Assembly: GCA_903919715.1 (NCBI GenBank)
Contig: CAIXJC010000080.1
Span: forward strand, 1-32,201
Source of the DNA: an uncultured bacterium
GTDB lineage: Bacteria; Planctomycetota; Phycisphaerae; Phycisphaerales; SM1A02
Direction: 5' to 3'
DNA length: 32,201 nucleotides
This document shows, one piece after another, positions 17,282 to 25,329 of this stretch. Position 1 is the stretch's first letter. The number at the start of each line of letters is the position of its first letter. The notes under the pieces were generated by a model. The model was given only the letters and a program-made list of their open reading frames with translations, was not told the DNA's origin and made no database searches. A program made the position numbers and the translations under genes.

Positions 17282-17863
17282 TCAGTTTCTCGTCTTGAGA
17301 TATCCCATCAACTTGCGACGATCAATCAAGATCTTGACGCCAGGCTTGATCTTGAGAGCATCGTTCGTTCCCGCTGGAGTTTCGATCGCAAATTGAACAC
17401 CAGGTCCACTGGGATATCTCTTCAGTCGATTTTGATAGTCGTTGTCCGATTCACTCTCACTCTTCGGCGCTTCCTTCTTCATCGAATAGACCGAAAGAAC
17501 GGTGCCGTCTGCTGAGAGATACGCAATATCCATATCGACCAAACAGTTGATCATCCAAAAACTGCGATCATTACCAGCAGAAAAGACAAAGATCATTCCT
17601 GTCTTTGGCGCAATCTCTGGTCGCTTGGAAAGGCCACGCTGAATGTCGGCGTCATTTGCCGCGACTTCCAAATCAAAGTCTTGACCTTGAATGACGATGC
17701 GCTCAACCGGCAATCCACTCTTTGCCTTCAATGGCGGCTCCTTCGCTGAGACGGTCTTTTCGTCGACGCCACCTGCCGTTTGATTGACCGCATAGGCAAG
17801 TCCACCCATCACGACGATGACGAGTGCGAGAAGGCCAATTCGGATAATTGTTTTGCGTTTCAT
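17282..17863 (-). CDS. DUF192 domain protein, membrane-anchored
   Basis: 193 residues from the ATG at 17863, chosen because AGGA lies 8 nt upstream; the ATG at 17869 would leave only 2 nt, and the frame extends further up into hmgA. Residues 6-26 form a membrane anchor. The DUF192 domain covers about 60-185, with the signature RGLSKRPEIAPKTGMIFVF, FWMINCLVDMDIAYL and a C-terminal VQFAIETPAGTNDALKIKPG. The family is widespread and its function unknown; members are usually exported. An insert rich in Lys, Ser and Glu (KKEAPKSESESDNDYQ) interrupts the domain. It sits 13 bp after hmgA on the same strand, so it is co-transcribed with it. Confidence 0.87.
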   Translation of the reverse strand: MKRKTIIRIGLLALVIVVMGGLAYAVNQTAGGVDEKTVSAKEPPLKAKSGLPVERIVIQGQDFDLEVAANDADIQRGLSKRPEIAPKTGMIFVFSAGNDRSFWMINCLVDMDIAYLSADGTVLSVYSMKKEAPKSESESDNDYQNRLKRYPSGPGVQFAIETPAGTNDALKIKPGVKILIDRRKLMGYLKTRN

Positions 17864-17876
17864 TCTCATTGTCCTG

Positions 17877-19130
17877 TTACGACCACGTATTGACTTTCTG
17901 AGCATCCCGTTTGCCGCCAGTCGAATCCTTCGTCTCAGCACTTGCATCAGAACTTTGTTCCCAGCTGAGCGGATAATTTTGATCGTCGAGTTCGAGTGCT
18001 GCCTTTGTGGGGAAGAGTGGCCTGAATGTATCGCACATCACTGCGAGTTCATCTGACTTCGTCGCGCCAATGGAAGCTTCAATCGTTCCTGGATGCGGCC
18101 CGTGGGGAATTCCTTGTGGGTGCAGAGTCAACGATGCACTTTCGATCCCGCGTCGCGCCTTGTAATTCCCTTCGACGTAATAGAGAACCTCGTCGGAATC
18201 CAAATTGGAATGGTTGTATGGAAGAACGATCGCAAGTGGATGAAAATCCAACAATCGCGGGCAAAATGAACAGATCACGAAGTTGTGCGCCTCGAACGTC
18301 TGATGCGTTGGCGGCGGCAAATGATGCTTGCCGACGATCGGGCTGAAGTCGTCGATGCTGAAGATGTACGGGTAATAGCAACCATCCCATCCCACGACGT
18401 CGAGTGGGTGATACGTGTACATGTATGAGTGAACCATTCCGCGGGTCTTGATGCGAACTTCATACTGTCCTCGTTTATCGAACGTCATTGGCAACTGTGG
18501 AGTGCGCAAATCTCGCTCGCAGTATGGAGCGTGCTCGAGAAACTGAGATGTCTGCTTTGAGAGATATCGAGGTGGCGGCAGAATGTGAGATCCGTTGACT
18601 GATTCAATAAGCAGAAACCGCGGATTCGGTTCGCCCTCCTTGGTGGGATCAAAAATCATCTGATAGATGATTCCCTTTGGAATAATGATGTAATCCTTTG
18701 GACCAAACTTGAGCGTTCCAAAGGTCGTGTGGACTGTTCCAGATCCATGATGAACGAAGATGCACTCATCGCCCGTGCCACTCTTGAACCAATAGTTCAT
18801 CGGTTCCGCGGGAACGCACACGGACATCTCGACGTCTTCGTTTCCAAAGAGCACCACGCGGCCTGTAATCGGATCGCCTTTGGGTGGCATTGGAGCGCTT
18901 CGTACATGACGCATCCGCATGACTTCGCGCTCGACATACTCGGGCTTCGTCGCGTAGATCGGCTTCCATCCCGTGACCTGCGTTGGCGGGTAAATGTGAT
19001 ACAGCGTAGACGTCGGTCCGACGAAGCCTTCGGTTCCAAAAACCTCTTCGCTATAGAGTGCGCCGTCAGGACGGCGAAATTGAATGTGGCGCTTCGGCGG
19101 TAGTTGTCCCAATTTCGTGTAGAAAGCCAT
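17877..19130 (-). CDS. hmgA: Homogentisate 1,2-dioxygenase
   Basis: 417 residues from the ATG at 19130. The frame continues upstream but without family sequence, and the MAFYTKLGQLPPKRHIQFR start is typical. The cupin core carries PYNHSNLDSDEVLYYVEG (304-321) and LHPQGIPHGPHPGT (336-349). His307, Glu314 and His343 are the likely Fe(II) ligands by family pattern. The enzyme opens the ring of homogentisate to maleylacetoacetate with O2. The sequence is of the shorter bacterial type with RRGIESASLTLHP rather than the animal type. It heads a unit with the DUF192 gene and is divergent from the pseudouridine synthase gene 56 bp away. The C-terminal 25 residues are low-complexity and probably disordered. 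Confidence 0.94.
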   Translation of the reverse strand: MAFYTKLGQLPPKRHIQFRRPDGALYSEEVFGTEGFVGPTSTLYHIYPPTQVTGWKPIYATKPEYVEREVMRMRHVRSAPMPPKGDPITGRVVLFGNEDVEMSVCVPAEPMNYWFKSGTGDECIFVHHGSGTVHTTFGTLKFGPKDYIIIPKGIIYQMIFDPTKEGEPNPRFLLIESVNGSHILPPPRYLSKQTSQFLEHAPYCERDLRTPQLPMTFDKRGQYEVRIKTRGMVHSYMYTYHPLDVVGWDGCYYPYIFSIDDFSPIVGKHHLPPPTHQTFEAHNFVICSFCPRLLDFHPLAIVLPYNHSNLDSDEVLYYVEGNYKARRGIESASLTLHPQGIPHGPHPGTIEASIGATKSDELAVMCDTFRPLFPTKAALELDDQNYPLSWEQSSDASAETKDSTGGKRDAQKVNTWS

Positions 19131-19139
19131 GGCTGCCGT

Positions 19140-19145
19140 ATTGTA
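19140..19145 (-). promoter_or_regulatory. -10 element TACAAT upstream of hmgA
   Basis: On the minus strand TACAAT lies 9 nt before the hmgA ATG, close to the sigma-70 consensus. TTCAGC, 17 bp further up, is a weak -35. Predicted transcription starts 2-3 nt before the ATG, again leaving no room for a ribosome site. Confidence 0.5.
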
Positions 19146-19165
19146 CGGCTCCAACGAATTTCGCT

Positions 19166-19228
19166 GAACCAACCTGAAACATTTCCGTGAACGAACCAAC
19201 CAGCGAACCAACCGACGAACCAACCGGC
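19166..19228 (+). repeat. GAACCAACC repeats around the rluA-type gene start
   Basis: Three direct 12-bp units lie back to back at 19193-19204, 19205-19216 and 19217-19228 (GAACCAACCAGC, ...GAC, ...GGC), encoding EPTS-EPTD-EPTG. A fourth GAACCAACC copy lies at 19166-19174, upstream of the GTG start. Unit length is a multiple of three, so gain or loss of units would keep the frame. Confidence 0.8.
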
Positions 19229-19942
19229 AACCGAACTCCTGCTCGACAATCAATCCCGACCACCGTGCGCGAAGAGTCAGAGTGGTTCGTGCTCAATAAG
19301 CCCACGGGATGGCATTCCGTCGCCGCACGTGTGACAGACGGCGCACCGACGATTGAACACTGGCTCAGCGAATCCTTTATTGGGCAGCGAGATCTCCCCG
19401 AATGCGGCTTGGTGCATCGACTCGACCTTTCCACGAGTGGCTGCCTCTTGGTCGCACGGAATGCCCACATGCACCAAACTTTGCGTGAGAATTTTTCTGC
19501 AGGATTTGGCGGATGGTCAATTGAGAAAAAATATCTTGCGCTCGTGACGCGGGGATTGGAATCGCGCGGCGAATTCTCACTCTGTTTCGCAGGTCGACAC
19601 AAAGGTTCGGCCAAGGTGACGGTGACTGAAGTCGGCGATCGAAACGAGCGGGGGGCTTGTCGATGGTGCGTCGTTCGAGCTGGTAGCGCAAAGGCTGATC
19701 CATCCGACCCGCGAGCATTTGATCTCGTGGAGGTCGAGGTGATCGGTCCAGGTCGGCGCCATCAGATTCGAGCAGGGCTAGGTTCTCTTGGACATCCGCT
19801 CGCTGGAGATGCGCTCTATCGTGGAGCGGATCTCGCACAAGAGTGGAATAATAATTTCGCAGCTCTGCATTCGTGGAAATTAACGATCACAGGAATTCAG
19901 GTCGAAAGTCCAAGACCCAGCTGGGCTGAACAGACTCGTTAG
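19187..19942 (+). CDS. RluA-family pseudouridine synthase
   Basis: 251 residues from a GTG at 19187. The first 20 residues are a Pro/Thr/Glu repeat, and a second in-frame GTG at 19265 would start right before the conserved domain (EESEWFVLNKPTGWHS). The catalytic motif GLVHRLDLSTSG (74-85) contains Asp80, which attacks the uridine in this family, and GRRHQIRAGLGSLGHPLAGD is the second family signature. The enzyme would convert specific uridines of rRNA or tRNA to pseudouridine; the target site cannot be told. The EPT repeat head is unusual. It is divergent from hmgA and its 3' end overlaps the 752-aa gene by 4 bp. Confidence 0.9.
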   Translation: MNEPTSEPTDEPTGNRTPARQSIPTTVREESEWFVLNKPTGWHSVAARVTDGAPTIEHWLSESFIGQRDLPECGLVHRLDLSTSGCLLVARNAHMHQTLRENFSAGFGGWSIEKKYLALVTRGLESRGEFSLCFAGRHKGSAKVTVTEVGDRNERGACRWCVVRAGSAKADPSDPRAFDLVEVEVIGPGRRHQIRAGLGSLGHPLAGDALYRGADLAQEWNNNFAALHSWKLTITGIQVESPRPSWAEQTR

Positions 19943-22197
19943 TGCAGTTCGACCCACGGCGGGAGGTCGGACGCAATGCGAAGGTTGTCGTCAGGAATCG
20001 AAATCAGCAGCAATTTATGGGATGGGAGGGATTGATCGCCATCATTCCAGAAAGGGAGTGCGAACCGACCTCCTGCGCGAAGTTCGTCCATGCTCAAACT
20101 TCCAGAACCCGAGAAAATTCCATCATCGTTCGAACAGGCGAATTGTCCATTCACAGCAATTTGAATTTGCTTCTCGCGTGGAGCATCGATCTGCTGCTCA
20201 TCACTGAGTAGAGTTGTTTCGTCGGCACTGATCTTCCCGACGACAAACTGATGAAAAGTCTGATCGAGCACAATCATGATCGCCGTCTGCGCTTCGACCC
20301 AATCGCAGTTTGTGGACGCCCATTCAATGCCCTCAATCTGGAGCGTCACGCTCGGAACTGCCAGAGAGTCGATCAGGACGAGAACTTGTGACTGCATGGG
20401 TGCTGCAATTCCTTGAGTGCGTGCAGGATCGAGATACCAGTTCGCGACCGGAATGATCTCGGCATACGACGCATGAGCGAGTCGCTGAATGTCCGCATAA
20501 ATCATTCGGTCTTCAGAGAGTGCAACTTGGTTCCACAGATTGGCGGAATCAGCATGAAAAGAAGGAGCGATATTGGCGATGGATTTATTTGATCGGCAAT
20601 TGCGAAACTCGCCTGCAAGACTCGACCAACTTCCGTCCTTTTTCGCCTGCTCTGACATTTCACCAAGGCGCTTCACGAGCAACTTCGACAAACTGGATTT
20701 GAGTTCCTGAACCTTGACAGTCTGATCGTCCGTCTCTGGCTGAACTGCCGCAAATTCATCCGCTGCATCAGCGAGATGTCCCTGGTGCATCATTTCGTTG
20801 GCATTTGTAAACGATTGATCGCAGAGGGCGGCTCGAGCTATTGAAGCTTCAAGCAAGCGCTGTTCTTCTGCGAGAACCTGCGCACGAGCGCCGATCCGAG
20901 CTGCAAGATCCTGAAGCGCCGCCACGACCATCGGGAGATCGCTCGGAGGGGCATCGTCGTCTGAGATTTCCGTTGCAAATTTCGCAATCTCGTCCAAGGT
21001 CTTGATTTCGGCGAGTTCATTTGAACGCCGAGTCACCCACTCCATCGACGCATCGCGACTGGCGAGGACGACTGCAACCCGAGCAGCATTTTCTTTGCAC
21101 TGAACAAGAAGTGTTCGCGCCGCATCGAACCGTGAGTCCGATGGAATTGACATCGTTTCGAGTGCTGCCAGAGTCCTTGTTATGGAATCGGACAACGTGG
21201 TTTCCATATCGGCGTTCTGAATTTCTGTGAGTGTCGCTTGCAGTTCCGCCTGCATCGCGTTCCTTGCTGCCAAGAGCTCGGCAACGGCAACTGCTTCTTC
21301 ACCGATCCTGGCAACAGCATCCGAAAGTTCTGGAGGGTTTCGATCGATTGGAAGTGGTTTCGCAACATCCGCCGTCGCTGTCGCGAGATCTTCCAATGTT
21401 GCAGCAGTTTGGACGGCCAAACGCTGCTGCTGAAGTTGAGCGATCGATGCGTCTTGCATTGCGGTCAACTTGGTGATGTCTTCTTGGATGCGTGTGCTGA
21501 GCTGTGTCACCATCTCATCAGTAAAACCACCATCGTTTGGGAATGGTGGTTGAGAATTGTGGAGGTCATCAAGCGCTCCCTGCATCGTCGGCAGTGTTCG
21601 ATCGGCGACGGCAAGCGCAGTTTCAGCGGCAACCATTCGCTCCGACCACCACGCACGATTCGCGGTTCGGTGCTTCGCAGACGCCACCAACTCCGCAGCC
21701 TCGGATGTTGCCCCGTCCAGTCGAGTTTGATCGATCACTTTCACTGCGACCCGATCCCACCAAGGAGCATCTGTCATTTCGGCCGCACGCTCAACAAGTT
21801 TTCGCGCAGCGGCGGATTCCCCAGAATCTTCGCTCTTGCCTTTGGAATCTTCAGAACGATCCCGCGCAGCCATTAGATCTGCAGTCAGTGTCGTCAACGC
21901 TTCTTGATCAACCCAGTAAGACCAACCGAGCCAACCTAGAACGAGGACGATTAATGCCCCGGGACTGGCCAAGATGATTGTCCGTCTGTTCTTGGGAGTT
22001 TTCTTTGCAACGACTTCGGGCAGTGTTTCGGGCGGCAGCTCTTCTGGCGCAAGGGCTTCGTTGGTGCCCGCTGACTCATCCAAGTCGTCGAATGCAGGCA
22101 TCTCATCATCGGGAACTTCCGAGAAACTCGGATCCTCGGGCAGTCCGTGAAATGGATCTGAATCATCTTCGCCGTTTGGATTTTTAGGGTCACTCAT
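19939..22197 (-). CDS. Large single-pass membrane protein with helical periplasmic region, unknown function
   Basis: 752 residues from the ATG at 22197 (a TTG two codons earlier is also in frame; neither has a ribosome site). Residues 1-64 are acidic and disordered. KKTPKNRR precedes one membrane helix at about 73-95 (ALIVLVLGWLGWSYWV), giving a cytoplasmic N-terminus. Residues about 97-560 are almost wholly helical with heptad-like Ala/Leu/Gln/Glu patterns, likely long coiled coils. The last 190 residues look like a beta-rich globular domain (SVTLQIEGIEWAS, QIQIAVNGQFACSNDDG, then HKLLLISIPDDNL). I recognise no family. It lies 28 bp after hppD on the same strand, so it is probably co-transcribed, though nothing ties it to tyrosine breakdown. 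Confidence 0.82.
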   Translation of the reverse strand: MSDPKNPNGEDDSDPFHGLPEDPSFSEVPDDEMPAFDDLDESAGTNEALAPEELPPETLPEVVAKKTPKNRRTIILASPGALIVLVLGWLGWSYWVDQEALTTLTADLMAARDRSEDSKGKSEDSGESAAARKLVERAAEMTDAPWWDRVAVKVIDQTRLDGATSEAAELVASAKHRTANRAWWSERMVAAETALAVADRTLPTMQGALDDLHNSQPPFPNDGGFTDEMVTQLSTRIQEDITKLTAMQDASIAQLQQQRLAVQTAATLEDLATATADVAKPLPIDRNPPELSDAVARIGEEAVAVAELLAARNAMQAELQATLTEIQNADMETTLSDSITRTLAALETMSIPSDSRFDAARTLLVQCKENAARVAVVLASRDASMEWVTRRSNELAEIKTLDEIAKFATEISDDDAPPSDLPMVVAALQDLAARIGARAQVLAEEQRLLEASIARAALCDQSFTNANEMMHQGHLADAADEFAAVQPETDDQTVKVQELKSSLSKLLVKRLGEMSEQAKKDGSWSSLAGEFRNCRSNKSIANIAPSFHADSANLWNQVALSEDRMIYADIQRLAHASYAEIIPVANWYLDPARTQGIAAPMQSQVLVLIDSLAVPSVTLQIEGIEWASTNCDWVEAQTAIMIVLDQTFHQFVVGKISADETTLLSDEQQIDAPREKQIQIAVNGQFACSNDDGIFSGSGSLSMDELRAGGRFALPFWNDGDQSLPSHKLLLISIPDDNLRIASDLPPWVELH

Positions 22198-22225
22198 AAT
22201 CAAATTCTGCGTGAATTATTAATAA

Positions 22226-23428
22226 TCAAAGATTGCCGCGTCGGTCTTGTTCCGACTCAAGTGCTTCAAAGAGCGCCTTAAAATTGCCTTTGCCAAAGGA
22301 TTGACTTCCACGTCGGCAGATGATCTCGAAGAACAAGGTCGGTCGATCTTGCAGAGGTTTCGTAAAGAGTTGCAAAAGGTATCCCTCGTCGTCGGAGTCG
22401 ACCAGAATGCCTAAGTCTCGCACTCGTTGGTGATCTTCCTTCACCGCATGATGACCATGGCTAGTCAGCATCGCATCGACTCGTTTCCAAACGGTTTCGT
22501 AATACGTCTCGGGAATTGCAAGAAAATCAACGCCGCGGGTTCGCAGTTCGGCAACGCTGGTCAATTCGTCATCCGTCCGAAGCGCAAGATGCTGAATTCC
22601 TGGAGTCATATTGTGCCACTCAAGATATTCCTGGATCTGACTTTTTCTCTTGCCGTCAGCTGGTTCGTTGATCGGCATTTTGATCAGGTGATTTCCAGAC
22701 GCCATCACCTTGCTCATAAGCGCGGAGAAGTCAGTGGCGATGTCTTTATCGTCGAAGTGCTTGAACATGGCAAAGCCCATGACCTCTTCGTACCACTTGA
22801 CCCAATAATTCATTTTGCCCATCTCGACATTGCCAACGCAGTGATCGACAAATTTGAGTCCACATGGACGCTGAAGGTTGAATGCATTGAGGCCATAGTT
22901 TTCAACCTTGCGATAGCCCGGAGCAAACAATCCGCCTTGTTTCAATTTGGGAAGGTCGTAGCCACCAGTTCGACTTACAAACGAGTGAATCAATCGACCA
23001 TACGTTTGGATTCCCGCAGTCGTGATGGTTCCAGTTGCATCTTTGTATGTCCGAGGCTCATACGCCGACTTCCCACCATTCTTGGTCGCTCGCTCCCACG
23101 CCTTTTCGGCATCAAATACTGTGAAGGCGACATCCTTGATCCCGTCCCCATGAAGTTTGATCTCCTCCGAGGCAGGGTGTTTATGGCTCAGTGGCGTTTC
23201 GAGAATGATGCGGATGTTGCCTTGAGTCAACAGGTACTGCGCAGATTCTCGATTTCCAGTCGTCAAATCCGAAATTTGATCGACTTGAAAGCCAAACGCT
23301 GAGGCATAAAAGAACGCGGACTGTTTGGCATTGCCTACGAAAAACCGAACGTGATCGACGTCGATTAAGGTCAGCGGATCGGTCGAGTTGTCGGTCGAAG
23401 ACTGTTTACTTGTGCTCAGTGTTGCCAT
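22226..23428 (-). CDS. hppD: 4-hydroxyphenylpyruvate dioxygenase
   Basis: 400 residues, full length. It has the two vicinal-oxygen-chelate domains of the family: DVDHVRFFVGNAKQ at 23-36 opens the first, and FVDHCVGNVEMGKM at 193-206 opens the second. His196, His280 (GIQHLAL) and Glu368 (LFFEII) are the Fe(II)-binding triad. The C-terminal RRGSQSFGKGNFKALFEALE followed by DRRGNL is diagnostic. The enzyme turns 4-hydroxyphenylpyruvate into homogentisate with O2 and loss of CO2, feeding HmgA. The first 20 residues are Ser/Thr-rich and probably disordered. It heads a minus-strand unit with the 752-aa gene and is divergent from a 52-aa membrane gene 26 bp away. Confidence 0.96.
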   Translation of the reverse strand: MATLSTSKQSSTDNSTDPLTLIDVDHVRFFVGNAKQSAFFYASAFGFQVDQISDLTTGNRESAQYLLTQGNIRIILETPLSHKHPASEEIKLHGDGIKDVAFTVFDAEKAWERATKNGGKSAYEPRTYKDATGTITTAGIQTYGRLIHSFVSRTGGYDLPKLKQGGLFAPGYRKVENYGLNAFNLQRPCGLKFVDHCVGNVEMGKMNYWVKWYEEVMGFAMFKHFDDKDIATDFSALMSKVMASGNHLIKMPINEPADGKRKSQIQEYLEWHNMTPGIQHLALRTDDELTSVAELRTRGVDFLAIPETYYETVWKRVDAMLTSHGHHAVKEDHQRVRDLGILVDSDDEGYLLQLFTKPLQDRPTLFFEIICRRGSQSFGKGNFKALFEALESEQDRRGNL

Positions 23429-23434
23429 GAAATG

Positions 23435-23444
23435 ATGGTATCGT
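23435..23444. promoter_or_regulatory. Overlapping divergent -10-like elements between hppD and the 52-aa gene
   Basis: TACCAT on the minus strand (23440 to 23435) lies 6 nt before the hppD ATG. TATCGT on the plus strand (23439-23444) lies 10 nt before the ATG at 23455. Gap size (26 bp) and both distances are identical to the divergent pair at 13592/13619, which argues for a shared promoter design. Confidence 0.45.
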
Positions 23445-23454
23445 CTCGCCCCTA

Positions 23455-23613
23455 ATGAGTGCGAATGAACAACCGTCTGGTATGGGAAAAAAGTTGGGGC
23501 TCGTCATAGGAATTCTGCTGGCGATCGCCGTCGTCTTCATCGTCGTGATGTGTACGGCCGGCACCCCAACGTTCCTGAAAACGCCGGCGGATTTTCCTGC
23601 TCCAAATAATTAG
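23455..23613 (+). CDS. Small single-pass membrane protein (52 aa), unknown
   Basis: ATG at 23455 to TAG at 23611-23613. A short polar N-terminus (MSANEQPSGMGKK) is followed by a strongly hydrophobic helix at residues 14-33 (LGLVIGILLAIAVVFIVVMC), then a Pro-containing tail ending in PAPNN. The positive KK before the helix predicts a cytoplasmic N-terminus. The cysteine after the helix could suggest a lipoprotein, but the lipobox is poor. It starts the plus-strand unit with the GroES-like gene 33 bp downstream and has the same promoter geometry as other unit heads. I do not recognise a family. Confidence 0.65.
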   Translation: MSANEQPSGMGKKLGLVIGILLAIAVVFIVVMCTAGTPTFLKTPADFPAPNN

Positions 23614-23633
23614 TCTTCTCCCCTAGCGTTCTC

Positions 23634-23639
23634 TACCAT
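23634..23639 (+). promoter_or_regulatory. -10-like hexamer 7 nt before the GroES-like gene
   Basis: TACCAT lies 7 nt before the ATG at 23647, the same hexamer as before hppD. The gene has no Shine-Dalgarno sequence. It may allow transcription independent of the 52-aa gene. Confidence 0.35.
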
Positions 23640-23646
23640 CAACCAC

Positions 23647-23982
23647 ATGAGCAATCGAACGAATCCGCCGACGAAGCGACTTGAAACGGTTGAACCGGTC
23701 GGCAAGCGGGTACTGATACGCAAGGATGAGGACAAGAAAATAACGAAGGTCGGAATTCATCTTCCAGACAAGATGGAGATTCCGACACTGACTGGACGCG
23801 TCGTTGCCGTCAGTGCGCAGGTCGCTCGGGATGCCGACTATTCGGTTGCGCAGTATGACCGCGTTCTCTTTCATCCAAAGAATCTGATCCCGGTCGATTT
23901 TGAAGGGGACAATCGCCTCTTTGTCGTGCCGATCGAAGATGTCGTGGCGATCTTTCGCACAGCAGGCGTCGGAGATTCGTGA
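23647..23982 (+). CDS. Divergent GroES-like co-chaperonin (Cpn10 family)
   Basis: 111 residues. The Cpn10 fold is recognisable: VEPVGKRVLIRKDEDKK near 15-31, the mobile-loop region KVGIHLPDKMEIPTLTG, then GRVVAVSAQV, the YDRVLFHPKNLIPVDFEGD roof segment, and VVPIEDVVAIF at the end. GroES uses a hydrophobic tripeptide (often IVL) in the loop to bind GroEL; here it reads IHL. The N-terminus has about 14 extra residues. No groEL is adjacent, as would be usual for the housekeeping co-chaperonin, so this is probably a paralogue with a special partner. Its TGA overlaps the GTG start of aroA (GTGA), so both are translated together. Confidence 0.82.
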   Translation: MSNRTNPPTKRLETVEPVGKRVLIRKDEDKKITKVGIHLPDKMEIPTLTGRVVAVSAQVARDADYSVAQYDRVLFHPKNLIPVDFEGDNRLFVVPIEDVVAIFRTAGVGDS

Positions 23983-25310
23983 GCGCCCCGAGTTCAACTC
24001 TGCCCGCAGAAGTGGTTGCCATTTCACAAGCGCGACGCCCGTTTCATGTGACGGTCGAGCCGCCAGGTTCCAAGAGCGAAACAAATCGATTTCTCATGTT
24101 GGGGGCTCTCTCGAAAGGGATTTCGAAACTCGATTCCCCACTGCATGCTGCAGATACGGATCTCTTCATGGATGCGCTACGGGCAATCGGCGCACCAATT
24201 GATAATGGAGAATCGTCGGTAAATATCCATGCTCCAGATGGTCGATTTGCAGGAGATGCAACTGTTCACCTCGGTGACGGTGGAACCCCAACGCGTTTCA
24301 TGATGGCGATTGCAACGCTCGCTCGAAAGCCAGTCGTGATTGACGGCAGCGCAAGAATGCGTGAGCGGCCGATTGCAGAGGGCGTCGAATTGTTGCGTGC
24401 ACTTGGCGGCAAGATTGAATATGTGGAAGAGAAAGATCGGCTTCCAGTTCGCGTCGGCGGAGGTCGATTGCCCCGTGGCGGAGCGATTGAGGTTGGTCGG
24501 ACGGCATCAAGTCAATTCATTTCAGCCATCTTGATGCTTGCTCCGCGATTGGAGCGCGGGATCGATCTGTTCGTTAAACCTGAGTCGCTCACGAGTGCCT
24601 CGTACATTGAGTTGACTCTTCATGCGATGAAAAAGTGGGGGATCCCATTTGATGTGTTTCGCGACGACGGGGGACGAATCACGCGCGTCACCGTCCCACA
24701 CTCTGAGTTAACGGCGCAAACCATTTCGATTGAACCAGATGCCAGCAGTGCGGTGTATTTCTTGGGAGCCGCGTCAATTGTGCGCGATGCGCGCGTCACG
24801 ATTCGTGGACTCCCGCGACTCTCGCGCCAACCTGATGCTGCATGCTTGCCAGCGTTCGTCTCGATGGGGGCGCATGAATGGTCTGGACCAACTGGGATGG
24901 GCCTTGAGGGAACCGCAACGCTCAATGGAATTGATGTCGATGCGTCGCGTTGGCCAGATGGCGCACTCTGCGTCGCCGCCGTTGCATCGCTCGCAAAGGG
25001 GAGGACGCGCATTCGCGGACTTGAGACGCTCAAAGTGAAAGAATCGAATCGCGTGCAAGTTCTCGCAGAGGAACTCACGAAGATGGGGTGCCGCATTGAA
25101 ACAACAGACAGCACGATCACCATCGATCCTGACCTTATGACTGCGCGACCTGTCTTGATCGACCCTCGAGGCGACCACCGAATTGCAATGACCTTTGCGG
25201 TGCTTGGATTATCCCGTCCTGGAGTTTCAATCAGCGATCCGCTGTGCGTCTCCAAGAGTTATCCAAACTTCTGGCGGGACTTCGCACTCCTGACCGAAGC
25301 GGGTCGCTGA
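23979..25310 (+). CDS. aroA: 3-phosphoshikimate 1-carboxyvinyltransferase (EPSP synthase)
   Basis: 443 residues from a GTG at 23979 that overlaps the upstream stop (GTGA), with GGAG 4 nt before it. It joins phosphoenolpyruvate and shikimate-3-phosphate in the shikimate pathway. Visible family motifs: PPGSKSETNRFL (28-39, Lys32 and Arg37 bind substrates), LGDGGTPTRFM (98-108, phosphoenolpyruvate loop), RMRERPI (126-132), SSQFISAILMLAP, PDASSAVYFLGAA, LKVKESNR and DPRGDHRIAMTFA. The loop differs from the enteric form GNAGTAMRP, with Phe in place of the proline; sensitivity to inhibitors cannot be judged from this. The ABC exporter gene follows after 19 bp. Confidence 0.95.
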   Translation: MSAPSSTLPAEVVAISQARRPFHVTVEPPGSKSETNRFLMLGALSKGISKLDSPLHAADTDLFMDALRAIGAPIDNGESSVNIHAPDGRFAGDATVHLGDGGTPTRFMMAIATLARKPVVIDGSARMRERPIAEGVELLRALGGKIEYVEEKDRLPVRVGGGRLPRGGAIEVGRTASSQFISAILMLAPRLERGIDLFVKPESLTSASYIELTLHAMKKWGIPFDVFRDDGGRITRVTVPHSELTAQTISIEPDASSAVYFLGAASIVRDARVTIRGLPRLSRQPDAACLPAFVSMGAHEWSGPTGMGLEGTATLNGIDVDASRWPDGALCVAAVASLAKGRTRIRGLETLKVKESNRVQVLAEELTKMGCRIETTDSTITIDPDLMTARPVLIDPRGDHRIAMTFAVLGLSRPGVSISDPLCVSKSYPNFWRDFALLTEAGR

Positions 25311-25329
25311 TACACTCGCGGACTTCGAC

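Noticed and set aside
17864..17947. N-terminal extension of the DUF192 protein
   Set aside because: It lies inside hmgA, and the ATG at 17863 has a well-spaced AGGA.
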